50,685 nt of DNA. Origin: Deltaproteobacteria bacterium (GTDB lineage: Bacteria; Desulfobacterota; Syntrophobacteria; Syntrophobacterales; Syntrophobacteraceae). Positions 36,829 through 44,738 of this stretch are shown piece by piece; positions within the stretch are counted from its first letter, which is position 1, and each line of letters begins with the position of its first letter. The DNA is taken from contig JAJYTC010000010.1 in assembly GCA_021793275.1 (NCBI GenBank), forward strand, positions 1-50,685, in the 5' to 3' direction. The translations under genes and the position numbers were made by a program. The notes beneath the pieces were generated by a model that ran no database searches, was not told the DNA's origin, and saw only the letters and a program-made list of their open reading frames with translations.

Positions 36829-37634
36829 CTTGCCTCTTTTCCTTTCTCTGCTCCGTGTAAGGCCCGCAGCATCATTACGGGGTCCTCCGACCTCATGAGG
36901 CTCTCGCCAATCAGGAAGTTCCATATCCCGACGTCTAGAAGCCGCTCGATATCCGAGCGCGTATGAATCCCGCTCTCGGCCACCAGCACCTGTCCGGGAG
37001 CGGCTTTGCCCGAAACGCGGATGGAAGTGGCAATGTCGGTGTCAAAGGTCGAAAGGTCGCGGTTGTTTATGCCGATAAGCCGAGCCCCGGCTTGCGATGC
37101 GATCTCGAATTCATGCTCGTTATGCGTCTCCACAAGCGCATCCAGCCCGATATCTGAGCACAAGGACAACAGGTCTCGCAGTAATTGCGGCGAAAGCGCC
37201 CTTACTATCAGTAGTATCGCATCCGCGCCCATGGCCGCCGATTCGTAGACCTGGTAAGGAGTTATAATAAAGTCCTTTCTAAGAGCGGGAAGCATGGTCG
37301 CAGCTCTCACTATCTTCAAATCCTCGGGACTTCCGCCGAAAGAATCCCGGTCGGTTAGCACCGAGACAGCCGCAGCGCCGCCTTCTTCATACATCCGTGC
37401 GAACTCGGCAGGATCGACATTGTCCCTTATTCTCCCCTTTGAAGGAGAAGCACGCTTGACTTCGGCGATCACGTTCATCCCGGCAGGTCCAGGCTCGGCC
37501 AGCCTGCCGCTAAAGGCCCTTCGCCCGTTCACCTTCTCCGCCTCACGCCGAAGAGAACCCTCCGGCACCCACTTTGCCGCTGCTCTTACTTCTTCCTTCT
37601 TCCGCTCGATAATCCTTGAAAGAAAATCGGACAT
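36825..37634 (-). CDS. trpC: Indole-3-glycerol phosphate synthase
   Basis: 269 aa. Conserved VIAEVKRASPSKGRIR (catalytic Lys), AVSVLTDRDSFGGSPEDL, LRKDFIITPYQVYES, DALVETHNEHE, IGINNRDLSTF, VAESGIHTRSDI and FLIGESLMR. It closes the indole ring in tryptophan synthesis. A separate protein, not fused to TrpF. The 45-nt gap to trpD contains two GTGAGTA heptamers. Confidence 0.97.
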   Translation of the reverse strand: MSDFLSRIIERKKEEVRAAAKWVPEGSLRREAEKVNGRRAFSGRLAEPGPAGMNVIAEVKRASPSKGRIRDNVDPAEFARMYEEGGAAAVSVLTDRDSFGGSPEDLKIVRAATMLPALRKDFIITPYQVYESAAMGADAILLIVRALSPQLLRDLLSLCSDIGLDALVETHNEHEFEIASQAGARLIGINNRDLSTFDTDIATSIRVSGKAAPGQVLVAESGIHTRSDIERLLDVGIWNFLIGESLMRSEDPVMMLRALHGAEKGKEAR

Positions 37635-37647
37635 ACCGGTTATCCTG

Positions 37648-37664
37648 GTGAGTAGTGAGTAGTA
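37648..37664. repeat. Tandem GTGAGTA heptamers between trpD and trpC
   Basis: GTGAGTA, GTGAGTA and a partial GTA in the 45-nt spacer. They sit in the only sizeable gap of the trpD-trpA part of the operon and resemble the octamers at gpsA and trpA. Confidence 0.65.
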
Positions 37665-37679
37665 TTGCAGCCCCGGCCC

Positions 37680-38687
37680 TCAATTAGTGAACCGTACATA
37701 GGCTTCCAGCTTCTCCTTCGCCCTTCCCTCGTCAATGGATGCCCGGGCCATTTCGATACCGCCGCTAAAATCACGGGCCACCCCGGCGGCGACCAGGGCT
37801 GCTCCGGCATTGACCAAGACCACGTCGCGCCTTGGGCCCTTTTCACCCGCCAGGACCTTCAGCGTGATTTCGGCGTTTTCAGCCGGCGTTCCCCCCGTCA
37901 AATCCGACTGGCGGGCAGTCCGGCCCAGCAGTTGTTCGGGCGTAATGTCATAGGTTCGGATCAATCCGTCGTTTAACTCGGACACCCTGGTGGGAGCGCA
38001 GACGCTGATCTCATCGAGCCCCTCGTGTCCATGCACGACAAAAGCCCGCCTCGAGCCGAGCCGCTGGAGAGCGCGCGCGAACATTTCAGTCAGTTCCGGG
38101 GCATAAACGCCTATCAGTTGGCAGTTGGCGCCCGCGGGATTTGTCAAAGGCCCGAGCATGTTGAAAATCGAACGCACCCCCAATTCCTTTCGCGCCTTGG
38201 CCGCATGCCGCACCGCGCCGTGAAAGAGCGGAGCGAAAAGAAATCCTATGCCGATCTGCCTTACGGCCTCTTCCACCACCTCGGGACCGGCCTCCAGGTT
38301 TGCTCCCAGCGCTTCCAGCAAATCGGCGCTACCGCATTTACTGGAAATGGAACGATTGCCGTGTTTGGCCACCGTGACCCCGCAACCCGCCACAACGAAG
38401 GCTGCCGTGGTCGAGATGTTGAAAGTGCCTGAGCCGTCGCCGCCTGTGCCGCAGGTGTCAACCACTATGTCGGCGTTTGTTTGGATCCTGGCGGCTTTTC
38501 GCCGCATCGCGCGCGCAGCCCCGGCAAGTTCGGCGAAAGTCTCGCCTTTAGTGGCAAGAGCGGCCATTATGGCCCCGATTTGAGCATCGGTCGCCCTGCC
38601 CGTCATTATCTCGCCAATCAGGCCGGCCATTTCTTCTTCGCTTAAGTCCTTCCTCGAGATCAGGCCCTTAAGGCTTTCCTGTATCAT
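37680..38687 (-). CDS. trpD: Anthranilate phosphoribosyltransferase
   Basis: 335 aa. PRPP- and metal-binding DTCGTGGDGSGTFNISTTAAFV, KHGNRSISSKCGSADLLEALG, FLFAPLFHGAVRHA, RSIFNMLGPLTNPA and HGHEGLDEIS. It transfers phosphoribose to anthranilate. A stand-alone enzyme, separate from the glutaminase. Its ATG overlaps the trpG stop by 4 nt (ATGA). Confidence 0.97.
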   Translation of the reverse strand: MIQESLKGLISRKDLSEEEMAGLIGEIMTGRATDAQIGAIMAALATKGETFAELAGAARAMRRKAARIQTNADIVVDTCGTGGDGSGTFNISTTAAFVVAGCGVTVAKHGNRSISSKCGSADLLEALGANLEAGPEVVEEAVRQIGIGFLFAPLFHGAVRHAAKARKELGVRSIFNMLGPLTNPAGANCQLIGVYAPELTEMFARALQRLGSRRAFVVHGHEGLDEISVCAPTRVSELNDGLIRTYDITPEQLLGRTARQSDLTGGTPAENAEITLKVLAGEKGPRRDVVLVNAGAALVAAGVARDFSGGIEMARASIDEGRAKEKLEAYVRFTN

Positions 38688-39283
38688 GCTTGTTCCTCCC
38701 GTTCAGTCTTTTGCCTGCCGGCAAGAGATAGAAAATTTTTCAACAGCCGTTTGCCAACGGGTGTCATGATGGATTCAGGATGAAACTGCACACCTTCGAT
38801 GAGGTGTTCTTTGTGGCGGATTCCCATAATTTCGCCGTCTTCCGAGCGGGCCGTGACTTCCAGGCAAGCCGGCAGGCTCTGCGGGGCCACGGCCAGGGAA
38901 TGGTAGCGCATTGCCTGAAAAGGGTTCGATATGCCGGCATAAATTGACTTCCCATCGGAGCTTACCGTGGAAACTTTTCCGTGCATCAGTTTTTTGGCGT
39001 GGACCACCTCGGCCCCGAAAGCCGCCGCAATCGCCTGGTGCCCGAGGCAAATTCCCAGTATGGGTATCTTTCCGGAAAATCTCCGAATGGCCTCGATCGA
39101 AACCCCGGCCTCCTCGGGCCGGCACGGCCCAGGCGAAATTACCACGGCGGACGGCGCGAGGTTTTCGATATCGTCGATGGATACCTCGTCGTTTCTGGCT
39201 ACCTCGACTTCACTGCCGAGCATCCCGAAGTACTGGAAAAGATTGTAAGTAAAGGAATCGTAGTTATCGATCATGAATATCAT
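38684..39283 (-). CDS. trpG: Anthranilate synthase glutamine amidotransferase component
   Basis: 199 aa, AAGGAG 8 nt before ATG. Class I glutamine amidotransferase: IDNYDSFTYNLFQYFG, SPGPCRPEEAG, nucleophile Cys in ILGICLGHQAIAAAFG, and the His-Glu pair in GVQFHPESIMTPVG. It supplies ammonia to TrpE; such subunits sometimes also serve aminodeoxychorismate synthase (PabA). The position between trpE and trpD makes the anthranilate role primary. Confidence 0.96.
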   Translation of the reverse strand: MIFMIDNYDSFTYNLFQYFGMLGSEVEVARNDEVSIDDIENLAPSAVVISPGPCRPEEAGVSIEAIRRFSGKIPILGICLGHQAIAAAFGAEVVHAKKLMHGKVSTVSSDGKSIYAGISNPFQAMRYHSLAVAPQSLPACLEVTARSEDGEIMGIRHKEHLIEGVQFHPESIMTPVGKRLLKNFLSLAGRQKTEREEQA

Positions 39284-39330
39284 GGATCTACTCCTTACAG
39301 GGTGCGGTGCGAGTTCGCTCCCCGGGCCGG

Positions 39331-40815
39331 CTAAAGAGCCGGCGATTTGCCCTCGAGCATCTGCAGTGCCCTGTGTATCGATTTGGCCTTGTTGATGGTC
39401 TCCTGCCTTTCACGCTCCGGATCGGAGTCGGCGACGATACCCGCTCCCGCCCTTACCGTCAGCTTGCCATCCCGGATGCAGGCGGTCCGGATCGTGATTG
39501 CAAGGTCCATGTTGCCGGTATAGGAAAAATAGCCGATCGCGCCTCCATAAGGCCCCCGAGGCTCATCTTCAAGCTCGGCTATAATCTTCATGGCCCTCAC
39601 CTTGGGGGCGCCGGTAAGCGTCCCGGCCGGAAAAGCGGCCCTGAAGAGGTCGAAGGCGTCCAGTCCCTCGCGCAAATCGCAATTTATGTTCGAAACCAGG
39701 TGCATGACGTGCGAGTATCTTTCGACCACCATCAGGTCGGTCACCTGCACAGAACCGATTTCGGCGACCCTGCCGAGGTCGTTTCTGCCCAGATCCACCA
39801 GCATGAGATGCTCGGCCCTCTCCTTTTCATCTCTTAGCAGCTCGTCTGCAAGCTCCCGGTCCTGCTGTTCGGTTTTTCCGCGAGGGCGGGTGCCTGCAAT
39901 GGGGCGAAGAGTGGCCACCCCGTTTTCCAGGCGCACCATGGTTTCCGGAGATGAGCCGACAAGGATGGTGTCGTCAAAATGAAGGAAATAGAGGTACGGA
40001 GATGGATTTATGAAACGTTGCGCACGGTAAAGAGAGCGGGGATCGGGCGTGGCCGAACAACTGAACTGTTGTGAATATACCGCCTGGATGATATCTCCCT
40101 CCCTGATGTATTCCTTGATCCTGGCAACGTCAGCTCGAAATTTCTGCGGTTCGGTCTCCTGGCTCAAAGCAAAATCGCTCTGCTCAGGTCGAGGAAACGG
40201 CTCCGGCGGGCCTTCGAGCTTGCTCTGCATTTCCCTCAAAGTCTCAACGGCCCGGTCGTAGGCTTCGTCGGCCCCGCCGTTTTCCACCAGCGCGTAAGCC
40301 ACAAGGCTGAGGGTATGCCGCACGTTATCGAATACGAACAGTTGTCCCGGCAGGATAAAATGCGCGATCGGGACATCTGCGGGCAGTCGGTTTTCAATCG
40401 CTTCGAAAAAAGACACGAACTCGTAGGCGAAAAATCCGACCATGCCGCCCCAGAACCTGGGCAGCCTCGACAGCTTTACCGGCTTGTACCGGGCCATAAG
40501 CGAACGCAGGATTTTGAGCGGGTCTCCGTGATGGGCGATTCGCTCTTTGCCCGCGCCGCTCTCGATTTCGACTTCGTCGCGAAAGACCCTGACACTCTTT
40601 GTGGCGGAATTGCCCAGAAAACTATACCTTCCCCACCTCTCGCCGCCCTCCATGCTTTCCAGGAGGAAAACCGGACCATGGCCCCGGTATATTTTTGCAA
40701 GCGCGGAAACAGGCGTCTCCATATCGGCAAGCACTTCCATACACACCGGGATAAGGTTTCCCTTCTCAGCCATAGCCCTAAATTCAGATCTTTGCGGGTA
40801 AAAACCCAATTCCAT
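39331..40815 (-). CDS. trpE: Anthranilate synthase component I
   Basis: 494 aa from ATG 40815, chosen because AAGGAGA lies 6 nt upstream and the N-terminus FYPQRSEFRAMAEKGNLIPV matches the family; it overlaps the 3' end of aroF by 32 nt. The tryptophan feedback site LLES is present (PVFLLESMEGGERWGRYSFLG). Chorismate-binding domain: SPETMVRLENGVATLRPIAGTRPRGKT, DELLRDEKERAEHLMLVDLGRNDLGRVA and GAPKVRAMKIIAELE. It makes anthranilate from chorismate with TrpG. Feedback inhibition by tryptophan is expected from the intact LLES. Confidence 0.97.
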   Translation of the reverse strand: MELGFYPQRSEFRAMAEKGNLIPVCMEVLADMETPVSALAKIYRGHGPVFLLESMEGGERWGRYSFLGNSATKSVRVFRDEVEIESGAGKERIAHHGDPLKILRSLMARYKPVKLSRLPRFWGGMVGFFAYEFVSFFEAIENRLPADVPIAHFILPGQLFVFDNVRHTLSLVAYALVENGGADEAYDRAVETLREMQSKLEGPPEPFPRPEQSDFALSQETEPQKFRADVARIKEYIREGDIIQAVYSQQFSCSATPDPRSLYRAQRFINPSPYLYFLHFDDTILVGSSPETMVRLENGVATLRPIAGTRPRGKTEQQDRELADELLRDEKERAEHLMLVDLGRNDLGRVAEIGSVQVTDLMVVERYSHVMHLVSNINCDLREGLDAFDLFRAAFPAGTLTGAPKVRAMKIIAELEDEPRGPYGGAIGYFSYTGNMDLAITIRTACIRDGKLTVRAGAGIVADSDPERERQETINKAKSIHRALQMLEGKSPAL

Positions 40816-41887
40816 AGCCTGTCTCCTTCTCGGCCCGGACTTCAGCCACGACATGATCGTTTTCGCAGCCCTGGTTTGTCGATGTTTTATAGATGCCGGC
40901 AATAGTCTCCACCTGCCTGCACAGATCAAAGAACTGATCGGGATAAAGCGACTGCGCCCCGTCGCTCAAGGCCTTTTCCGGCTCGTTGTGGACTTCCACT
41001 ATCAGGCCGTGACAGCCCACTGCAACGGCGGCCCGGCTAAGCGGGACCACCTGGTCCCTGAAACCCGCGGCATGGCTGGGGTCTACGATTACAGGCAGAT
41101 GACTCTCCTGTTTCACCACCGGAACGGCTGAAAGATCCAGGGTGTTTCGGCTGTGGTTAGCGAACGTGCGGACCCCGCGCTCACAAAGAATGACCTTGTT
41201 GTTTCCACCCTCCATAATGTACTCGGCGGCCATCAGCCACTCCTCTATGGTAGCGGCCATGCCTCGTTTCAAAAGAACGGCTTTCCTCGATTTGCCGGCC
41301 CGCCGCAAAAGGCTGAAGTTTTGCATGTTCCTGGCGCCTATCTGGACAATGTCGGCGTAATGCTCGACCAGGTCGTAGACCTCATGGTCAATTGCTTCCG
41401 TAACAACAGGCATTCCGGTTTCACTGCGCACCTTGGCCAGGATCTTAAGCCCCTGCTCTCCCAATCCTTGAAAAGCGTAAGGCGATGTCCTGGGCTTGTA
41501 GGCGCCGCCACGAAAAATCTGCGCGCCCCGCTCCTTCACCACTCGGGCGATCTCAAGGGCCCCCGATTCGCTCTCGATCGCGCAGGGCCCTGCCATGACG
41601 GTGAGATGACCATTTCCGATAAGGACTTCGCCAACCTCTATAATCGTGTCGCATGGCCGGGACTCCCGGCTTACGAGCTTGAAGGGCCGCGTCACCGGAA
41701 TAACCTCTTTTACCGCCGGAAGCTGCGTGAACAGGCAGGCATCCACAGGACCGTGATTGTGAAGAATGCAGATCGCCACCCGCTCTCCGCCCGGAATCGG
41801 TCTCGCGGTAAATCCCTTCTGCTCGATAGCGCAGACCGCCCCCTCGATCTCCTCCTCAAGGGCGCCCTTTTTCATTACGACCAGCAC
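40784..41887 (-). CDS. aroF: 3-deoxy-7-phosphoheptulonate (DAHP) synthase, AroA-I-beta type
   Basis: 367 aa. GTG start with AAGGAG 7 nt upstream. N-terminal ferredoxin-like regulatory domain (about 1-90, MLVVMKKGALEEEIEGAVCAI) as in Thermotoga DAHP synthase. Catalytic barrel: VMAGPCAIESE, FRGGAYKPRTSPYAFQGLGEQGL, VVTEAIDH, QIGARNMQNFSLLR, VLLKRGM, LCERGVRTF, PVIVDPSHAAG and GLIVEVHNEPEKALSDGAQSL. First step of the aromatic pathway. As first gene of the trp operon behind an attenuator-like leader, its supply is tied to tryptophan demand. Confidence 0.95.
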   Translation of the reverse strand: MLVVMKKGALEEEIEGAVCAIEQKGFTARPIPGGERVAICILHNHGPVDACLFTQLPAVKEVIPVTRPFKLVSRESRPCDTIIEVGEVLIGNGHLTVMAGPCAIESESGALEIARVVKERGAQIFRGGAYKPRTSPYAFQGLGEQGLKILAKVRSETGMPVVTEAIDHEVYDLVEHYADIVQIGARNMQNFSLLRRAGKSRKAVLLKRGMAATIEEWLMAAEYIMEGGNNKVILCERGVRTFANHSRNTLDLSAVPVVKQESHLPVIVDPSHAAGFRDQVVPLSRAAVAVGCHGLIVEVHNEPEKALSDGAQSLYPDQFFDLCRQVETIAGIYKTSTNQGCENDHVVAEVRAEKETGYGIGFLPAKI

Positions 41888-41907
41888 CTTTGGACTCCTT
41901 TTTGATG

Positions 41908-41945
41908 AAAAAAAGAAAGGGACCGCAGATTTAATCCACGGTCCC
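41908..41945 (-). terminator. Second leader terminator, just before aroF
   Basis: On the minus strand: stem GGGACCG / CGGTCCC (41939-41945 with 41919-41925) and a 13-nt loop, followed by a T-rich tract. The T-tract ends about 20 nt before the GTG start of aroF, so termination here would silence the whole operon. Confidence 0.75.
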
Positions 41946-41947
41946 TC

Positions 41948-41988
41948 TCAAAAACAAAAGACCGTGGGCCTTGGCGCGGCCCACGGTC
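41948..41988 (-). terminator. First leader terminator of the aroF-trp operon
   Basis: Perfect 11-bp stem GACCGTGGGCC / GGCCCACGGTC with a 7-nt loop (41960-41988), followed on the minus strand by TTTTGTTTTTG. Its 3' arm CCACGGTC is also complementary to GACCGTGG at the start of the second hairpin, so the two terminators can be exchanged for an alternative pairing. Confidence 0.8.
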
Positions 41989-42001
41989 CAACCAGTTATC
42001 A

Positions 42002-42064
42002 TCATTTAGAACTGATGGCTATCCCGTCAGGCGAGCGCCTCCACAGATAAACCACCAGCACCAT
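42002..42064 (-). CDS. Candidate leader peptide of the aroF-trp operon
   Basis: Twenty-codon frame on the minus strand, reading MVLVVYLWRRSPDGIAIS and two more residues before TGA. It contains one Tyr and one Trp codon (codons 6 and 8) and ends 14 nt before the first of two terminator hairpins. That is the layout of an attenuator leader. No convincing Shine-Dalgarno sequence precedes the ATG, and only one Trp codon is present, which is weaker than classical tandem Trp codons. A possible promoter (GCGACA, 18 nt, TATAGA) lies further upstream. Confidence 0.5.
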   Translation of the reverse strand: MVLVVYLWRRSPDGIAISSK

Positions 42065-42196
42065 GAATTCGGTCTATTGATCACATTTTCCATCTATAAC
42101 AGTCTCCAGTTACGATTGTCGCATTTTTAACAGGCCCCAATGATAATTGCAAGAAAATTTTTCAACCGCCCGAAGATTTTAAGATTCTGCGGACGT

Positions 42197-42225
42197 TTGA
42201 CTTCGCTGCCCGATGTCAGTATGAT
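42197..42225 (+). promoter_or_regulatory. Sigma-70-type promoter of the PHA-synthase-like gene
   Basis: TTGACT (42197-42202), 17-nt spacer, TATGAT (42220-42225); five of six consensus bases in each box. It leaves a leader of about 205 nt before the ATG at 42437. Confidence 0.7.
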
Positions 42226-42257
42226 GGAATAGTTTTCTCGAAAGGGAGAAAAATTCC
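42226..42257. promoter_or_regulatory. Inverted repeat at the presumed transcription start of the PHA-synthase-like gene
   Basis: GGAAT and TTTTCTC are mirrored by GAGAAAA and ATTCC around a 6-nt loop, directly after the -10 box. It could be an operator or a 5'-terminal stabilising hairpin. A second hairpin (CCCG, GGAGG, ACT, CCTCC, GGG) lies at 42401-42421, near the ribosome site. Confidence 0.45.
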
Positions 42258-42436
42258 GTTCCATCTTCTCTTTTCCCACACACAAACTTACATTTGCATT
42301 GTTTTTGCCCAGTGGGCCTTGCTGACCCTGTCGAGAAAATCGGGGCGGTGGGGGACACGAAAAGTTCCACGGATGGAGACGACCCAAACCTTTCTACACC
42401 CCGAGGAGGACTCCTCCGGGTGACAGGGAGAGAAGG

Positions 42437-44176
42437 ATGCAAAATTATTTTAGAGCGCCTTTCGAAATCTTTAGCGCAGCCGCTTCCATGATGAGCCGAT
42501 CGATGCAGATTGCGCCTAAAGTCAGCCAGGCTGCTTTGGCCCAGACCAAAGCAGCGCAGTATTACTGGAATGGAATACTCAGCTACGTAACGGCATTCAT
42601 GGCGCCGTCGTTTGACGCCTTTAATGCCTTCACAAATAGTGAAAGAAAAAAGCTTGCCGAAAAGTCTGCCTCGCAGAATTTGCAAGACTACAACCAATTG
42701 CTCGACCTGAACGTCGAGCTTGCCGGCGCCGCAATGGCAGGCAGCGTCAATGCCATGAACAACTTCTTCTATGGCTGGCTAAGCAGGGGGGTGTCAGCCT
42801 GGCTGGAGTCCTTCAAAAACGAAGACAGCCTGTGCGACTTTGCTTCCAGGCTCGAAGAGGTCCTCAAGCTGACCGTTAAGGAATATCCGAAAGCTATAAA
42901 GGCCATAAAGTCCGAATATGGTTTCCACCTCGATGACACCGGGTATATCAAAGTTGCCGAGACCGATCGCTTCTACCTCTACCAGGTTCTGCCGAATAAA
43001 AAAGATGTAGTGTCCAGAAGCAAACCCATCCTCATCGTTCCTCCTTATGTGCTGGGCGCCAACATCTTGGCCTTCCTGCCCGCAGAGCAAAGGAGCTACG
43101 TTCATTTCTACGCCAACCAGGGAGTCCCTACTTACATTCGGCTGATCAAGGATATACAAACCAATGTGCCCGTCCAGACGATGACAGGCGAAGATGACGC
43201 TCTCGACACGCAATTCTTCTGCCGGGAATTGATGGCAAGGCATAAAAGACCGGTTACCCTCAACGGTTTCTGCCAGGGCGGCTACCTGACCCTTGCATCG
43301 CTTTTATCGGGCGAATTGGACGGCCTGGTGGACGCCCTTATAACCTGCGTCACTCCTATTGACGGCACCCGGAGCAAGTCCCTGACAGCCTTTATCAACA
43401 GTATGCCGGCAAGGTTTCGGGACCTGAAATATTCTGAAAAGGTGCTGCCCGATGGTAACGCGGTGGTTGGCGGGTCAATTTTGTCGTGGGTCTACAAACT
43501 GCGCAAACTGGAAACCGAGTCGCCGATCGCGGCCTTCCATCGCGATATAGACATGTTTGACAGCCAGCCGACGCCCCATCCGAAAATCGGAAAGACCGCC
43601 GCAGCCATCAACCAATGGATGCTCTATGACCAGGCGGACCTGCCGTATAACATTACCAAAATGAGTTTCGATTCTTATACCGTTCCCATAGACAAAGAAG
43701 GGAACCTGCCGGTAACCCTTTTCGGGCGAAAGCTCAATTTGAAGCGGATCGAGGAGAAGAAAATCCCCTGGCTTATCTGTATCGCCGAGGGCGACGATCT
43801 GGTTGACAGGGAAGCCGCCCTGGCCCCGCGCGATTACATAGATTCCCGGGTCGAAGTCTGCGTGTTTCCAAAAGGCCATGCCTCCATTGCGACCTCCTGG
43901 TCGATTCCCACTTCGCAATGCGCGCTTCATCTTCATTTTCATCCGCCCGGGACCCCGGCCATGGGATATTGCAAGACATGCCGCGGGCCGGTCTGCTTCC
44001 AGATAGACCTCGATGAAGCCACCGAACCGGTAGAAAGCCCCCAACCCGAGGAACTGCAAAAGGTGTCTTTGTCTCCCAAGACTCGAGGCGGCAAAACCGC
44101 CGGGAAGACAAAAAAAGGCGGCGCCGAACTAAAGCCCCGGCGCCCTGAGAAAACCACTACATCGAGGGAAAAATGA
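42437..44176 (+). CDS. Polyhydroxyalkanoate synthase-like alpha/beta hydrolase
   Basis: 579 aa, GGGAGA 5 nt before ATG. Helical N-terminal region (1-150) of the PhaC-N kind, then an alpha/beta-hydrolase core. The lipase-like box is GFCQGGY, with Cys in place of Ser as in PHA synthases. The other triad members are the Asp in AEGDDLVD and the His in PKGHASIA. The C-terminal 60 residues are a Lys/Pro/Thr-rich basic tail (KTRGGKTAGKTKKGG) not typical of characterised PhaC. It may polymerise hydroxyacyl-CoA to storage polyester. No phaA, phaB, phaE or phasin gene is adjacent, so class and substrate remain open. Related genes are often annotated only as poly(3-hydroxyalkanoate) synthetase. Confidence 0.82.
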   Translation: MQNYFRAPFEIFSAAASMMSRSMQIAPKVSQAALAQTKAAQYYWNGILSYVTAFMAPSFDAFNAFTNSERKKLAEKSASQNLQDYNQLLDLNVELAGAAMAGSVNAMNNFFYGWLSRGVSAWLESFKNEDSLCDFASRLEEVLKLTVKEYPKAIKAIKSEYGFHLDDTGYIKVAETDRFYLYQVLPNKKDVVSRSKPILIVPPYVLGANILAFLPAEQRSYVHFYANQGVPTYIRLIKDIQTNVPVQTMTGEDDALDTQFFCRELMARHKRPVTLNGFCQGGYLTLASLLSGELDGLVDALITCVTPIDGTRSKSLTAFINSMPARFRDLKYSEKVLPDGNAVVGGSILSWVYKLRKLETESPIAAFHRDIDMFDSQPTPHPKIGKTAAAINQWMLYDQADLPYNITKMSFDSYTVPIDKEGNLPVTLFGRKLNLKRIEEKKIPWLICIAEGDDLVDREAALAPRDYIDSRVEVCVFPKGHASIATSWSIPTSQCALHLHFHPPGTPAMGYCKTCRGPVCFQIDLDEATEPVESPQPEELQKVSLSPKTRGGKTAGKTKKGGAELKPRRPEKTTTSREK

Positions 44177-44185
44177 GGACAAAAC

Positions 44186-44221
44186 AGGGGCGCGGTAATG
44201 GGCATAGGCCAGCGCGCCCCT
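44186..44221. terminator. Terminator between the PHA-synthase-like gene and a convergent gene
   Basis: Perfect 9-bp stem AGGGGCGCG / CGCGCCCCT with an 18-nt loop. On the minus strand it is followed closely by TGTTTTGTCC and later TTTTT, so it best serves the minus-strand gene; on the plus strand the T-run is weak. Confidence 0.6.
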
Positions 44222-44261
44222 CACTTCGACCACTCGTTTTGAAATCAATCCCGCCTGCCGG

Positions 44262-44630
44262 TCAGGCAGCAAGCTCGTTTTCCAGATTCAAATGCGAAAG
44301 GGCCCATGCGGGAACGTGCTCCCGGGATATACAGCTCGCCGTGGCCCAGTAACTTTCCGGCGAACTCAACCTGATGAACTTCACCTCATCGCGAACCAGA
44401 AGCGCGAAGTAGCTCATCTTTGGCTTGTCGCCCTCCTTTTCATGGCCCAGTCCGACCATCCTGCCCTCTTTGGGCGCCAGGCGACGCATCGATTCACACG
44501 GCATGCCGCATTCCTCGCAATACAGGCACCCTGCGCAACTCCCGATAATTTCCACTACCTGCAGATCGAAAAGGTCGGGGTCCGGGTTGTTTAATTCCCA
44601 CCCGCAAACATCACATTCATAAAACTCCAT
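44262..44630 (-). CDS. Small Cys-rich, probably zinc-binding protein
   Basis: 122 aa from ATG 44630, where AAGGGGTGG gives a good ribosome site; the frame to 44732 is not needed. Begins MEFYECDVCGWELNNPDPDLF. Cysteines are in pairs typical of zinc ribbons: CDVC near the N-terminus and the cluster C-AGC-LYC-EEC-GMPC around residues 30-45. The C-terminal half has no motif. No signal peptide. Family not recognised; a metal-binding regulatory or structural role is only a guess. Confidence 0.68.
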   Translation of the reverse strand: MEFYECDVCGWELNNPDPDLFDLQVVEIIGSCAGCLYCEECGMPCESMRRLAPKEGRMVGLGHEKEGDKPKMSYFALLVRDEVKFIRLSSPESYWATASCISREHVPAWALSHLNLENELAA

Positions 44631-44738
44631 GATCCACCCCTTTTCTACCATCCCGAGAAACTCGGAACCTATTATATTATGTTGCATAGTTGGGGAATAG
44701 AAATGGGGGAAACACTCTATTTTGGTATACAATCTCCC

